The notes beneath the pieces were generated by a model. The model had not been told where the DNA came from, made no database searches, and was given only the letters and a program-made list of their open reading frames with translations. From Xanthoparmelia taractica (taxonomy: Eukaryota; Ascomycota; Lecanoromycetes; Lecanorales; Parmeliaceae), in assembly GCA_033085395.1 (NCBI GenBank), contig MU853182.1, positions 62,001 through 126,000 of the forward strand: DNA of 64,000 bases, read 5' to 3'. Positions 46,154 to 56,877 of this stretch are shown here, in pieces. Position 1 is the stretch's first letter, and each line of letters starts with the position of its first letter. Position numbers and translations under genes: made by a program.

Positions 46154-49100
46154 ATGACCTCGCGCCAGCGATCGTCTTCGGCACGATCCAACAATTCAGA
46201 CCACAACGTGAGGCAAACCTCGACTCCCTCGCCGTCTCACTATCCACAGCAGAATGGGTCAATCGTACCGGAGGATCTAATATTGAACGATGTCCCAACA
46301 TATAGCCGCAACAACGCATCAAATCTGCTGATACCATCACAAGGCATTGGATCTCCTTATCCCGCTATCTCAGGTGGGACACCGCCTCTGCAAGGCGCAG
46401 GGTTAGGCGCGCAGAGGCCAAGAGCTAGCACTACAGATCAGGGTGCTGGGCAACAGAATCTCTACCGAAACCTAGCCTTTCGAGCAGGACCAAGGAATCA
46501 GGTTCCGTTGGAATACATACAAGGGCAGAGATTTCCGTCAAATCCTCTAATCATGGATTCAAGGCCGCCTTATATTCCTGGACCTCCGCCTCAGCCGCAG
46601 CAACAAAATCACATCATCTCGCTACCTCCCCCACCACCTCGTCCACCTGCAATGAACAGCTCAAATCATGGAATGGTATTGCCTCCCCCACCGGGTCCAC
46701 CTCCCTTAGTCACGAACAGTTCTACGAGCCTGTGGGGAGGGGCAGCCTGGGGGCGCCAGCAAGGGTACCTGCCCCCACCACCCCCTCTAGGTCCCAGTCA
46801 ATTCCAAGGTCAACAAAGTCAATACTCTCAGCACCCTGCGTATCGGAACAACCAACCAGCACCTCTAGCCATTCCTCCACCTCCTCAGAATGAAGCTGTA
46901 GTATCAGCGACGTACATACCGGGTGGAGACTCGTTCGGTCCAGGTGTGGGTATTCCTGCCTTGTACTCGGGTCATCATGAACCAGTCTTCCAGCGTGATG
47001 ATAGTTTCTCGTACTCAGCCGCAGAAGCGAAAATGCTAGCCGATCAGAGGTTCTTCAATGGGCCTACATCAGCCATCTCGCCTGGCAATGAATTGCCGGC
47101 GGGCAACTCTTCTATGCCTCAAACACCTCTGACCCGTCATCATCCTCCTAGTCTTCCGAACACCGCCGCTCAGACCCCAGCCTCTGCTACCCAAGACGGG
47201 CCTCCTATTACAGGGCATCGTCATTCGAGCAGCAACAATTCTGGGCTTGCATCACAAGGCGATCCAAGTCTCCAGTGGCCGCTGGACCGCGTCCTCATCT
47301 GGCTTGCTGCGAACGGCTTTTCGAACGACTGGCAGGAAACATTCAAAGGCTTGGATTTGCATGGGGCAGACTTTCTAGACCTCGGACGCGGCAACAATGG
47401 CAGAGGAAACCTTGGGATGATGCATCAGGTGGTCTACCCGAGACTGGCACGTGAATGTACTAAGAGTGGTACAAAATGGGACCAAGTCAGGGAAAGAGAT
47501 GAAGGAAAGCGGATCCGACGTCTGGTGCGAAGGATTGCGGAGGGAGCAGATGGTGTCAAACAGGGTCATGCACGTCGCGAGTCTGGACACATACTGCAAA
47601 GTGCATCTACGGATGGAGGACTGGAAAACTCGCCAAATCTTGGTCGTCAAGATGGCTTTGCCCCTACACCAAGTACCGCCGGAGGTGGCGAAGACAGTCC
47701 GGGAAAACAATTCCGGTCACCCGTCCCTGGGCTCAATCCGCGCATGCTCTCCAAACCGCGCAGTAGCACGCTGCCAATGCAATGCTACACGCCCAGTGGC
47801 GCTACCACCAGCGAGCAAGGTCTTGCAGAGATGTCTCAGACCAATCAGAGGGCGGGTCTCACCAGAGGTATCTTGAACGGCATAAACGACGCAGCATCCA
47901 AACGTCATAGCCCTAGTGCTTCTAGTGAGACTGGCACAGGACCTACTTTTCTTGGCGATACTCGCTCTGGCTATGATGCTAGCCCTCAGAGCAGTAGTCC
48001 TGCAACCCAACATGCCGTCCTTGCTTCTTCTACCGGCAGTGGTACTCTTTCGGCTCCTCCGCATGGTCGCTACGGTCATCGCAAGACAGGCAGCAACGAT
48101 TCCGTGACTTCAAAGGGACGAAATGGGCAAGAAACTCACCGACCTCCGAACCTTGAGGTTACTGGCAAGCAAACTTACGATGAAACCCCCGTAAGTGCAA
48201 AAGAGCTCACTAGAGGGTTCCTAGACAGGTTTCGGAAGCGAAAGAAAGATGATTCATCACATCCATCGCCTGAGGATCATATTTTGGAATCACCTACGAG
48301 CCCTCTGAACTATCGATACATTCCACCAAATTTACCTTTTGCTCGCAGCAACAATAACAACAGCAGTACGTCGCTTGAAAGACCTTCATCTGCGTCTACC
48401 CAGATGTCAGACCACGAAAGGATTGCTATTCGGGAACGAGCATTTCCTCGTGCGAGTGGTGGGAGGAAATACGTTATGGTAACTCCTGATCAATGGAATT
48501 ACCGCTTAGTCGACATTACCGAAGCTGAAACTGCCGAATCATTACGGGAAGCGATCTGCAGAAGCCTCAATTATACGGATGCAGACATTGCGCAGATCTA
48601 CCTCACAGAGCCTGGCCAGATCGAGCACGACGAGCCTCTATCTGATTCGATGCTAGTTCTGTCCAAATCCTCAAGAGCAGATTCTGCCGGCAGTTTGAAG
48701 CTTTTTGTAAGGCGAGGCCCTACGTCAGCCGCTTTGATACCACCGCTTTCAGCGGGTCTAGGCATTGGCATGTCTCCATTAGGAACGCCACCCGCAGGGA
48801 GCCTTTTCCCCCGAAAAGCGTTGGATGATGACAGCTACACACGATTGAAGACCAACGGCCAAGTTCGTTCAAGGTCGCCGCCGATGAACTCGAGGCAGAA
48901 CACGCTGAAGGCCGACAGTGCTACTCCAAGAGATGTGCAAAAACCTTTCGAACCCGCAAATAGTAGCCCCAACCTTGTGCCTGAAATCCCCCCTGGAATC
49001 TCGGCAAAAGATCACTTGCAATCCCTAAAACTTAGTCGCGAAAATGGAACAGTATCAGACGCTGAATGGGGCCGATGGCTACAAGCCGCTTACGAAGAAC

Positions 49101-51757
49101 ACCAGAAGAATGTGGAGAATAAGGGCAAATTGTATCAACAAGGACGACAAGCAAAGGCAGGGAAAGAGCCTTCCCCCATCGATGTAGCATCTGCCAGCAT
49201 TAAACGAGACGGTGTCATCAATTTCGACTCTCCTCGAACATCACCATACGAAGACAAGAAACCCGAGCCTCTAGTACCGCTCAGAAAGCCGCCAGCGCCT
49301 CCTCCAGGATCTGTTATGTTAGAGAAGGCTAATTCACTAAGCAAGAGAACTAGCGATTCGCTCCGGTCATCAATATCCAGCCAGTCTGATATCACGAAAA
49401 GAAGGTCATTAAGAGATTCAATCGCTGAAGAGACGGAAGAACGAGGCCGTCGAAAGGCTGTAGCGGCTACCCCATCAGTCAGCGCTGGTATCGGAGCGGC
49501 ATTGGCCTCTACCGTTGGGAAACCTATTGGATCCAGACGGAATATGTCCACCAGAACCTCGAATGACAGCGGGAAGGCTTCCCCGGCTCTGCAGAACGTT
49601 GGCTTTGGGCAAACCGGGTCCAGCAAAAGCAGTCCAAGTGGGTCCCCCAAAAGTCCCCGCTTCATGTACGGTAAAAAGGACATTGAATTTACCGTTCCTG
49701 ACTATGAAGAAGATGATATAGAAAATGTAAATGGCCGGAAGCCTAGTTTAGCCTTACAGACGCAGATGCCCAAGAATCCGTCTGTCGAAAGAATGCGGCG
49801 TGAGCCATCGCCGTCTATTAGTCCGAGCTCTCGATATCCTCCGTCTCGCAAAGGCTCGGTATTTGGACGGCCCAAGTCTTACGGTCCTGCCTTCTCCTTC
49901 AAAGAAAGTGAGGTCACTTTCGACCAGAAGCCTGCCCTACAAGAGGAATCAGACGACTCTGACGATGGACTCTTCGCGAAGCCTCTTGCAAAGACTGTGA
50001 CCAAGAAGTCTTCTGTATCAGAGGATGAGTCAGGAGCACAAAGGCGACCAACACTGACTGTAAACACGGAAGGTAATCAGCGCCGACTAATGAAAGGACG
50101 ATCTGTCACATTCAAGGACCCCGAAAATTCTGCGAGCACGTCCACTGCGCGATCAAGTGATACAGTAGATCTTGACGATGAAGGTCGCCCGGTTGTTGGA
50201 CCTAGCAACCCCAATTCGACCACGTCCGCTACGACGTCGGCCGATTACCCCGATCCAGCGAAATTGGCCAGGCGGCAATCGTTCGCCAGAGATGACGTTT
50301 GGGCCAATCGTCCACCAGCAGAGGATCTACTGAACAACCTTGACGCTTTCTTCCCGAACCTCGACTTAGATCAGCCTGTTGTAGAAGACCTCGTCAGCTC
50401 GCCACCTGTGTCTCCTGATGCTGGCGTTGAGTCTAATCCCATGGACAATGTCGCTGCTCCATCAGGACAAGCACAACGTGTGATTAGGACATCGCTGTAC
50501 GATCGAGTACGTCCAGAATCCATAGCGGAGGAGCCGGAGACTCTGGGGTCTGAGGATTCTACACTGAAGAGTAGAGCTACCATACAGTCGATGGCCCAGC
50601 GAAGTGTGCGTAAGAGCGGAGGTCTGGGCCGAATGAAGTCTATCCGTGAGGTGGCCCGTGGAGCCTACGAAGGCTCGTCCAAAAGGAATACTCAAGTATC
50701 AACAAGCTCAAAGTCAGCCGAAATTCTGCGCCGGAGAAGTACGAAAATGTTCGGAGCGAAAATCAACATGGTGAAGCCGGGTAGGGGGAGCAGAGTCAGT
50801 CTAATTGAAGCGGTTCCAAAAGACCTCCCACCCGGCATCAATTCATTTCAAATTGGTAGGGGTCAATTGATTGGCAAAGGCAGCTATGGGAGAGTGTACC
50901 TAGGCATCAACCTTACAACTGGAGACTTGTTGGCGGTCAAGCAAGTCGAGGTCAACCAGAAAGCAGCGGGCCAAGACAAAGACAAGATGAAGGAAATGGT
51001 GGCGGCGCTCGATCAAGAGATTGACACCATGCAGCATCTTGAGCACCGCAACATCGTGCAGTATCTCGGTTGCGAACGGAAAGAATTCTCCATCTCCATT
51101 TTCCTCGAGTACATTTCCGGTGGTAGTGTCGGCAGCTGTCTCCGCAAAAATGGCAAATTCGAAGAGAGCCTCGTTCGCTCCCTGACCCGTCAAACTCTTG
51201 ACGGTCTCGCCTATCTCCACGACAAAGGCGTCCTGCACCGCGATCTCAAAGCTGATAACATCCTGCTCGATGTCGACGGCACCTGCAAAATCTCCGACTT
51301 TGGCATCAGCAAAAAGACCGACAACATATACGGCAATGACATAACAAATAGCATGCAAGGCTCGGTTTTCTGGATGGCGCCCGAGGTCGTCCGCTCCGAA
51401 GGTCAAGGGTACAGTGCCAAAGTAGACATCTGGTCTCTAGGCTGCGTGGTGCTGGAAATGTTCGCTGGCCGCCGACCCTGGAGCAAAGAGGAAACCATTG
51501 GTGCCATTTATAAACTCGGGTCCAACCAGGCTCCGCCCATTCCGGATGATGTGAGTGATTCGGTGAGCCCAGAGGCAGTGGCTTTTATGTCGGAATGTTT
51601 TGAGATTGATCCGGGTGAGAGGCCGACGGCGGAGACGCTGTTGAACCAGCATCCGTTCTGCAAGGTTGATCCCGGCTATGATTTCTTGGGGACGGAGTTG
51701 CATAGAAGGATTAGGGAGGCGAAGGATGATGTAAGGTATAATGGGCAGTATCAGTAA
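46154..51757 (+). CDS. BCK1: MAP kinase kinase kinase of the cell-wall-integrity pathway (Bck1/Mck1 type)
   Basis: One uninterrupted exon, 1867 residues. Residues 1-370 are Pro/Gln/Ser-rich, with poly-proline runs near 150-240. A SAM-like segment lies at about 372-460 (LQWPLDRVLIWLAANGFSND). A ubiquitin-like, Ras-association-type segment lies at about 770-860 (KYVMVTPDQWNYRLVDITEA). A long disordered Ser/Arg-rich region leads to the C-terminal kinase domain, about 1564-1835: glycine loop LIGKGSYGRVYLG, lysine in LAVKQVEV, catalytic loop HRDLKADN, DFG in KISDFGIS and APE in GSVFWMAPEV. Length and architecture match fungal Bck1/Mck1. It sits above Mkk1/2 and Slt2 and is activated by Rho1-PKC. 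The long N terminus is likely the autoinhibitory part. Lack of introns in such a long gene is normal for this family. Confidence 0.93.
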   Translation: MTSRQRSSSARSNNSDHNVRQTSTPSPSHYPQQNGSIVPEDLILNDVPTYSRNNASNLLIPSQGIGSPYPAISGGTPPLQGAGLGAQRPRASTTDQGAGQQNLYRNLAFRAGPRNQVPLEYIQGQRFPSNPLIMDSRPPYIPGPPPQPQQQNHIISLPPPPPRPPAMNSSNHGMVLPPPPGPPPLVTNSSTSLWGGAAWGRQQGYLPPPPPLGPSQFQGQQSQYSQHPAYRNNQPAPLAIPPPPQNEAVVSATYIPGGDSFGPGVGIPALYSGHHEPVFQRDDSFSYSAAEAKMLADQRFFNGPTSAISPGNELPAGNSSMPQTPLTRHHPPSLPNTAAQTPASATQDGPPITGHRHSSSNNSGLASQGDPSLQWPLDRVLIWLAANGFSNDWQETFKGLDLHGADFLDLGRGNNGRGNLGMMHQVVYPRLARECTKSGTKWDQVRERDEGKRIRRLVRRIAEGADGVKQGHARRESGHILQSASTDGGLENSPNLGRQDGFAPTPSTAGGGEDSPGKQFRSPVPGLNPRMLSKPRSSTLPMQCYTPSGATTSEQGLAEMSQTNQRAGLTRGILNGINDAASKRHSPSASSETGTGPTFLGDTRSGYDASPQSSSPATQHAVLASSTGSGTLSAPPHGRYGHRKTGSNDSVTSKGRNGQETHRPPNLEVTGKQTYDETPVSAKELTRGFLDRFRKRKKDDSSHPSPEDHILESPTSPLNYRYIPPNLPFARSNNNNSSTSLERPSSASTQMSDHERIAIRERAFPRASGGRKYVMVTPDQWNYRLVDITEAETAESLREAICRSLNYTDADIAQIYLTEPGQIEHDEPLSDSMLVLSKSSRADSAGSLKLFVRRGPTSAALIPPLSAGLGIGMSPLGTPPAGSLFPRKALDDDSYTRLKTNGQVRSRSPPMNSRQNTLKADSATPRDVQKPFEPANSSPNLVPEIPPGISAKDHLQSLKLSRENGTVSDAEWGRWLQAAYEEHQKNVENKGKLYQQGRQAKAGKEPSPIDVASASIKRDGVINFDSPRTSPYEDKKPEPLVPLRKPPAPPPGSVMLEKANSLSKRTSDSLRSSISSQSDITKRRSLRDSIAEETEERGRRKAVAATPSVSAGIGAALASTVGKPIGSRRNMSTRTSNDSGKASPALQNVGFGQTGSSKSSPSGSPKSPRFMYGKKDIEFTVPDYEEDDIENVNGRKPSLALQTQMPKNPSVERMRREPSPSISPSSRYPPSRKGSVFGRPKSYGPAFSFKESEVTFDQKPALQEESDDSDDGLFAKPLAKTVTKKSSVSEDESGAQRRPTLTVNTEGNQRRLMKGRSVTFKDPENSASTSTARSSDTVDLDDEGRPVVGPSNPNSTTSATTSADYPDPAKLARRQSFARDDVWANRPPAEDLLNNLDAFFPNLDLDQPVVEDLVSSPPVSPDAGVESNPMDNVAAPSGQAQRVIRTSLYDRVRPESIAEEPETLGSEDSTLKSRATIQSMAQRSVRKSGGLGRMKSIREVARGAYEGSSKRNTQVSTSSKSAEILRRRSTKMFGAKINMVKPGRGSRVSLIEAVPKDLPPGINSFQIGRGQLIGKGSYGRVYLGINLTTGDLLAVKQVEVNQKAAGQDKDKMKEMVAALDQEIDTMQHLEHRNIVQYLGCERKEFSISIFLEYISGGSVGSCLRKNGKFEESLVRSLTRQTLDGLAYLHDKGVLHRDLKADNILLDVDGTCKISDFGISKKTDNIYGNDITNSMQGSVFWMAPEVVRSEGQGYSAKVDIWSLGCVVLEMFAGRRPWSKEETIGAIYKLGSNQAPPIPDDVSDSVSPEAVAFMSECFEIDPGERPTAETLLNQHPFCKVDPGYDFLGTELHRRIREAKDDVRYNGQYQ

Positions 51758-52500
51758 AAAGGATTTCTCGTCTTTTTTGTCGCGAGCGTTCTCACTTGGG
51801 TATAGTCGTGGGGGGTCATATGGAAGAATGGGATAGATGGAGTTTCTCCTTTCCATATCGGAAGCGATGATACCACGGGCAAACGAGGGCTGCAGGCGCA
51901 TTTATAATGATGGAATCCTTGTACCAAGACGTCTTTGGGGGAGTTGGAACATAACATGCGTGAAGACGAAGAAGTTTAATGGCCTATCATGTGGCATAGA
52001 TTCGGCCATGTCGTCCGCGTGGTTTATGCTCCTGCTTTCCGTTTGACGTTGAAAAGCGTGTGACAGTTAAGGAGAGACATCAACCCCTTTCAGGTTGTAT
52101 ATCAGTGCCAATACTCAAAACAAACACTCTCTCAATCGCATCTCTGATGCAGAGCGTACGTATCCTTAAGGGCTTATTCTTATCCATCTTTCCGCTTTCC
52201 TGCCTCTCCACTGGAGGTTGCTGGCCGTCGAAGACGGTCTGTTCTGTGTCTTCGATTGGAGAGTCTTTGGCAACACCATTTCGCCTTGCTGTGAGGAGAA
52301 GCGGAAGAAGCACCGCCGGGCGAAGGAACGCTTTCTACAACAAGGAAAGGAAAACCGTCGAAAGCGATGAAGGCTGCTTCTGGCATTTTCTGCTCGAGTC
52401 CAAACAAAGACGGCAAATGCGCACATACATACAATAGCCTTTGACACAAAGAAAGTATCGAGAGTCGACACTTGGATATGGAGGATTGTACGACACAATG

Positions 52501-52539
<39 letters not shown>

Positions 52540-52799
52540 CTTTCTTTCTTTCTCCCTCTCTTAACCAAGAAAGGAAACAAACAATACCAATGTCCCCATT
52601 GCCCATTGTTTCCCCCCCCCCTTCTCAACTCTAATAAAAAGCCCAGCACGGACGTTAGCATCTTCCAAATACTTCCAATCCACATCCACATCCACATCCC
52701 TTACATACCAAACAACATCCACAACAAAACGCAGTCCAAATAAAAACACACAGCAGTCCAAAAACCCAACAAAAGCAAGCCAACACACAAAACCCAACA
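51758..52799. other. Intergenic with a CT dinucleotide repeat
   Basis: 1.04 kb. It contains a (CT)n microsatellite at about 52502-52536, a C10 run near 52611-52621 and a CCACAT repeat at about 52680-52700. Long frames here are repeat-driven. No gene supported. Confidence 0.4.
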
Positions 52800-53180
52800 A
52801 TGACGCACCGCCCCCAAAGACCACCCTCCCGCCTCCCCAACTCCTCAGACCGCCGCTACACAAGCTTCAAGGAACTGGGTGTTGCGAGTCCTCAACCCGA
52901 GGAATCCGAGACGGACGATGATCACGTTTGTAACAATCACAATAACAATCCTGATAATCATAACCACAAAGACGAACGCAGCGCTCCAACCGCAGCCCAA
53001 AGCGCCAAGAGCAAGGGCGAGGGGCAAGGAAAGGGGCAGAGCGGTGGTGTTGGTAAGAAGCAGGAGACGAGAAAGGAGAGGGTGGAAGCGGAAGAACGAG
53101 AACGAGGCAGGGCGCGGTCCGGGTCGATGAGGTTGGTGGAGTGGATTGTGCGGACGCGATCGGCTAGTAGTGCGCCGTGA
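52800..53180 (+). CDS. Small low-complexity hypothetical protein
   Basis: Single exon, 126 residues, with a good start context (CCAACAATGACG). The N terminus MTHRPQRPPSRLPNSSDRRY, then TSFKELGVASPQPEESETDD, is non-repetitive. The middle is Asn/His-rich (HNNNPDNHNH) and the C-terminal half is Lys/Glu/Arg-rich. It closes with SMRLVEWIVRTRSASS, which could be an amphipathic helix. No family recognised and no function assigned. It may be a real small protein of disordered type or a chance frame; the ordered-looking ends favour a real gene slightly. Confidence 0.45.
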   Translation: MTHRPQRPPSRLPNSSDRRYTSFKELGVASPQPEESETDDDHVCNNHNNNPDNHNHKDERSAPTAAQSAKSKGEGQGKGQSGGVGKKQETRKERVEAEERERGRARSGSMRLVEWIVRTRSASSAP

Positions 53181-54540
53181 GTGAGGTTTCGCGTGTGTGA
53201 GGGTATAGGTAGGTAGGTAGGGGTCTTCGGGACTGTCTCTGTGGGGAGGATGTAATTGATTGATTGATTGATATGCTTGGGAGATGTGCTCTTTTCGGAC
53301 TTTCATTCATTCTTGCGTCGCTGTGTCAAGTATGCATGTGCCGTTTCCACTTTCGTGCCTGTTCATTTCGAAAAAAAGCAAAGGTACTCAAGGTGGCTAT
53401 CAGGAAAACAGCCAAAACTGATCCAGCACAAAGGCGATAACCCACCCATAGCCCCTCAAGCGCTCTGTCCGACATTTCCCGTATGTATCTCAGGAATATA
53501 TCCAAGTACCTTGGCAAACGTGGAAGAAAGCAAGGGCCCTCCCTCCCTCCCTCCCTTCACCTTCCGCGGCTCCGAACCTACCTGGCTTCTTTTCAGTGTC
53601 TTGGGTGGGTTGGTTGTTTGGTTGGGGACAAAAAGTCGAGGACATATATAATATGAGATGATATGGCTGGCTACTTTGGTACGTACAGTATGAATGCATG
53701 AATGAACGAATGAAAGAAGGGAAGGAACAACGAGGGGGTCTAGCTGGAGGATGATGATATGATGCGGAGGAGAGGAATAGAGTGATGGTGTTGTTGTTGA
53801 GAATGGAGGCGGGGACGAGTTGGAGGTTTTTGAGGGCGAGGGTGAGGACCGGGAGGGGAAGGGGAAGTAGGGGGAGGATGCAGTGAGGGGAGTGGTGGTG
53901 GTGGTGGTGGTGGTGGTGGTGGTGGATACATTCCATCACATTTTCTGTTTTTCTTATTTGTGCCTTCTCTTTCCTTCTTTCTTCCCTTCGCCCCATGGAA
54001 GAGAGCAGTTTCCAAAGGAATGCGACAGTGAAGAGAGAGAGAGAGGGTTGGAATCTCACCCCATGACAGCAGTAAGCGCGCTTTTCATTCGAAACATTTC
54101 ACTGATATTACCCAACAACAAATTCCGCTGGAAGTGATAGGCTAGCCAGGTTGCGGTTGGGGAGGGGGAAGGGATCTTGCCAAACTGACTCGGAGAAAAA
54201 AGGACGCTGGGAAAGCTCTTTTATAGTTCAAGTGCAAAGATCGCACACCAGCTGGGCCACCCAGCATTGCTCCATTGGCCGCATTTCTCAATTTGCGTCT
54301 TTCATTGCTCGTATTATAGATCAAATTGCACTAAAAGATTTAGATTGAGAGTCGTTGTTGTCTGTGAGGAGAGTGCATGGTTCAAAGCAAGACTGCAGCG
54401 TAAAAACAATCATGCCGTCAAAGTCGAAGCCCCAATAATCGATCATAGTGAGTGGATATATGACCCCAACTCGAACTTCAAGAAAGAAGCAGACCTACCC
54501 TGCCTACCCTTAACATTAGAGAGAGGTACAACACATTTCC
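53181..54540. repeat. Intergenic with several simple repeats
   Basis: 1.36 kb. Contains GTAGGTAGGTAG at about 53208-53220, (TTGA)n at about 53257-53272, (CCCT)n at about 53540-53555 and (GGT)n at about 53895-53925. The last produces a false poly-His frame on the minus strand. No gene supported. Confidence 0.5.
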
Positions 54541-56524
54541 TCAAAACCTCGTGATATCCCTCCCCCACGCCCAATTCAAAAACCTATCACCACACCCAAA
54601 TTAGCTAAATCCATCTATCCATCTCCACGAACGCCTCCATCTCCATCCCCTCCCCATCACCACAAAAACAGAAGACCAGTTGAAAAGAACATACCAATAA
54701 ACCGGAATCAAAATCTTATTCCTCCAACTAACACTCATGGTTAAATAGGCCCCCCTCCAAATCAACCACGCGACCCTCCCACTCACATCCCCCAACCACC
54801 CCTCCGTCTGCACCAAACCCTTATTACTCCCCAAATACGTCATGATGCCCATATTCTTAAACGTGAAACGCTGGCTGTCCAAATCGCCTTTATTCAATCG
54901 TTTCGCCAGCCATAACGCCTGCTGGGAAGCCGTCTGCGCCGTAGCGGGCAGCTGGGCGCCGCGAATCATGGCGTTGTCGCCAAAAGCAAAGACGTCCGTC
55001 ATTGTCGCCGAGGAAGCGGGTTTCCCCTCGGAGGAGGAGGAGGATTTGGAGTGGAGTTGGACGCGGAGGCGGTCGTCGACGATGATGGCGCCGGTTCTGG
55101 GGTGTTTCTCTATCATCCAATCGTTCGTGTTGAGCTCGTCGGGTGATTTGCCGTCGGTGATGGACGCGGAGGCGGATGGAAAGCCGTAGGTTTTGTCGAG
55201 GGATTTTTGCACAAAGGGATTCATCATGTTTCCTGTACTCCAGACGCACAGGCCGACGCCTACTTCACCATCTTCCTTCGTCGTGAGCGTGTAGCAGCCT
55301 TGCGAGTCGACTATATCATCCGTATTCTCATCGGAGCCGGTATGCGGAAGGCCTAGGCGGAGTTCTTGGACGTGGTGTGAGGTTTTCACATCGACGCCTT
55401 CGCGGCGGAATGTCTCCATTGCGTATTTGGCGAGTTTGTCATCAAACATGCTGAGAACCTTATCCGCAACGTCGTGGACTGCGATGCGCACTTTAGGTGC
55501 CAAAGCTGGGTAGAGCTTGCTAAGGTCTTGATGAACCAGATCGCTGAGTTCGGCTGCGAACTCCATGCCCGTAGGCCCGCCGCCTACGACTGCGAAGCAC
55601 AGAAGCTGTTCACCTGCATGTTTCAGAGTAAGCGTGGCTTCTTTGTTCTGGCGAGCGTTTTCAACCCCAAAGTCTGTCTTACAACCTGGGTTTATTGCCT
55701 CAAAGCCAAGGAACGGTTGGGGAGATTGGCTCTGAAATGTGCACTTACGGAGCTTATCGCTTGTCGTTGGCAAACTGGCAATCTCAAAGCACTCAAGCAC
55801 TCGCTTCCGTATGCGTCGTGCGTCTCCAACATCTTTCATGAAAAAGGCATTTTCTTTGACCCCTTTGATGCCAAATGTCTGGGAGTAGCAACCCACGGTA
55901 ACCACTAATTTATCGTATGATACCTCCCACCTCTTGCCCTCTTTACGCAAGCCTTTCTTCTCCGATTTCAGCTCAGCGCTGCTGTGGTCTTCACGCCTGT
56001 CCCCAACCATGGCCTCACCCTGGTGTGAGTCCACTACACTCTCTTCAACCGTAACCATCTTTCGCCCAAAATCCACGTCATCTGCCCAGCCTTGCATGAA
56101 CTCAATATTCGGTTTCCGTCTTGAGCGCACAGGCTCAAGTGCAGTTCGGAATTCGAGGGTACCGGTCGCTGTGGAGGTAAGGAGGGGAGTGAAGACGAAG
56201 TAGGAGCGGGGCGATATGACAAGGGTCTGATATTTGGCGGAGAGACGCTGAGAGAGGACGTAACCTGCATGCGATTTGTCAAGAGAGCAGAAAGGCTTTC
56301 TCCGAGCCAACCGTCAACTCACCAGCCCAGCCAGAGCCCAGGATAACGACCCGTTCGCGATCGCCTTTACTCGCGTCAATGGCATCCAGGCCGACTGTGG
56401 CCTTCATACGACATGATTGCGAAAACCAACGTGTCAATGCACCCGATCTGTGCAAGATGCTATCAATTAAGGGCGTAGGAAGTCGTTGGCTCGAGCGCAG
56501 CAACGCCATTGCTTTTGAAGACAT
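54541..56524 (-). CDS. Type II (rotenone-insensitive) NADH dehydrogenase
   Basis: Four exons: 56524-56323, 56264-55749, 55613-54695 and 54583-54541; 559 residues. The N terminus (MALLRSSQRLPTPL... LTRWFSQSCRM) is basic and Ser-rich, fitting a mitochondrial presequence. The FAD-binding motif is VVILGSGWAG, completed by YVLSQRL across the first intron. The second dinucleotide fold is VVGGGPTGMEFAAEL. The substrate-side motif DVFAFGDNA follows near residue 450. The 135-nt second intron has no stop in frame and would add 45 residues if retained. Removing it gives the family-typical KLREQLLCFAVVGGG. The last intron leads to FLNWAWGRDITRF, the usual membrane-anchoring C terminus. The enzyme oxidises NADH and reduces ubiquinone without proton pumping. 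Internal or external orientation cannot be decided. Confidence 0.92.
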
Positions 56525-56877
56525 GAGGCAGTCACGGGCACGGTAACGATAGTTGCTAATAAAGCATGGGCATGAAGAAGCAAGGAAATAAATTGGTGAT
56601 AAGGGAGTTCAAAGTCAGAAACTCGGCCTCGTCAAAGTGACGAAGTTGGGCGATCATCCGAGGCCGGATAAGATACTTGATCGCAGGGGTAACCGGATGT
56701 AGAAAGAGCTCGGGTTTGACACCTTGGCAACACTGTGAGAGACAGCAAGCTGAAGGTGGAGATATTCATGATAAATAATCAAAGTTGTACAACAAAATGC
56801 TTCATCAATGCCTTGCTTACCCTTCAATACCCACACTCTTACTCAGCCGTTCCGAAATGCGCCGTCGCACGGAACCC
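56525..56877. other. Spacer between NDH-2 and Bsd2-like genes
   Basis: 353 bp containing the upstream region of the NDH-2 gene and the 3' UTR of the Bsd2-like gene, both on the minus strand. Nothing else recognised. Confidence 0.3.

Noticed and set aside
49135..49683. 182-codon minus-strand frame
   Set aside because: Antisense of the Ser-rich middle of the MAPKKK; no domain and no start context.
50900..51406. 168-codon minus-strand frame
   Set aside because: Exact antisense of the MAPKKK kinase domain; its openness follows from codon usage on the coding strand.
53490..54059. Minus-strand frame with a poly-His run (189 codons)
   Set aside because: The His run is a GGT/ACC trinucleotide repeat read in one frame. 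The rest is low-complexity with no family signature.
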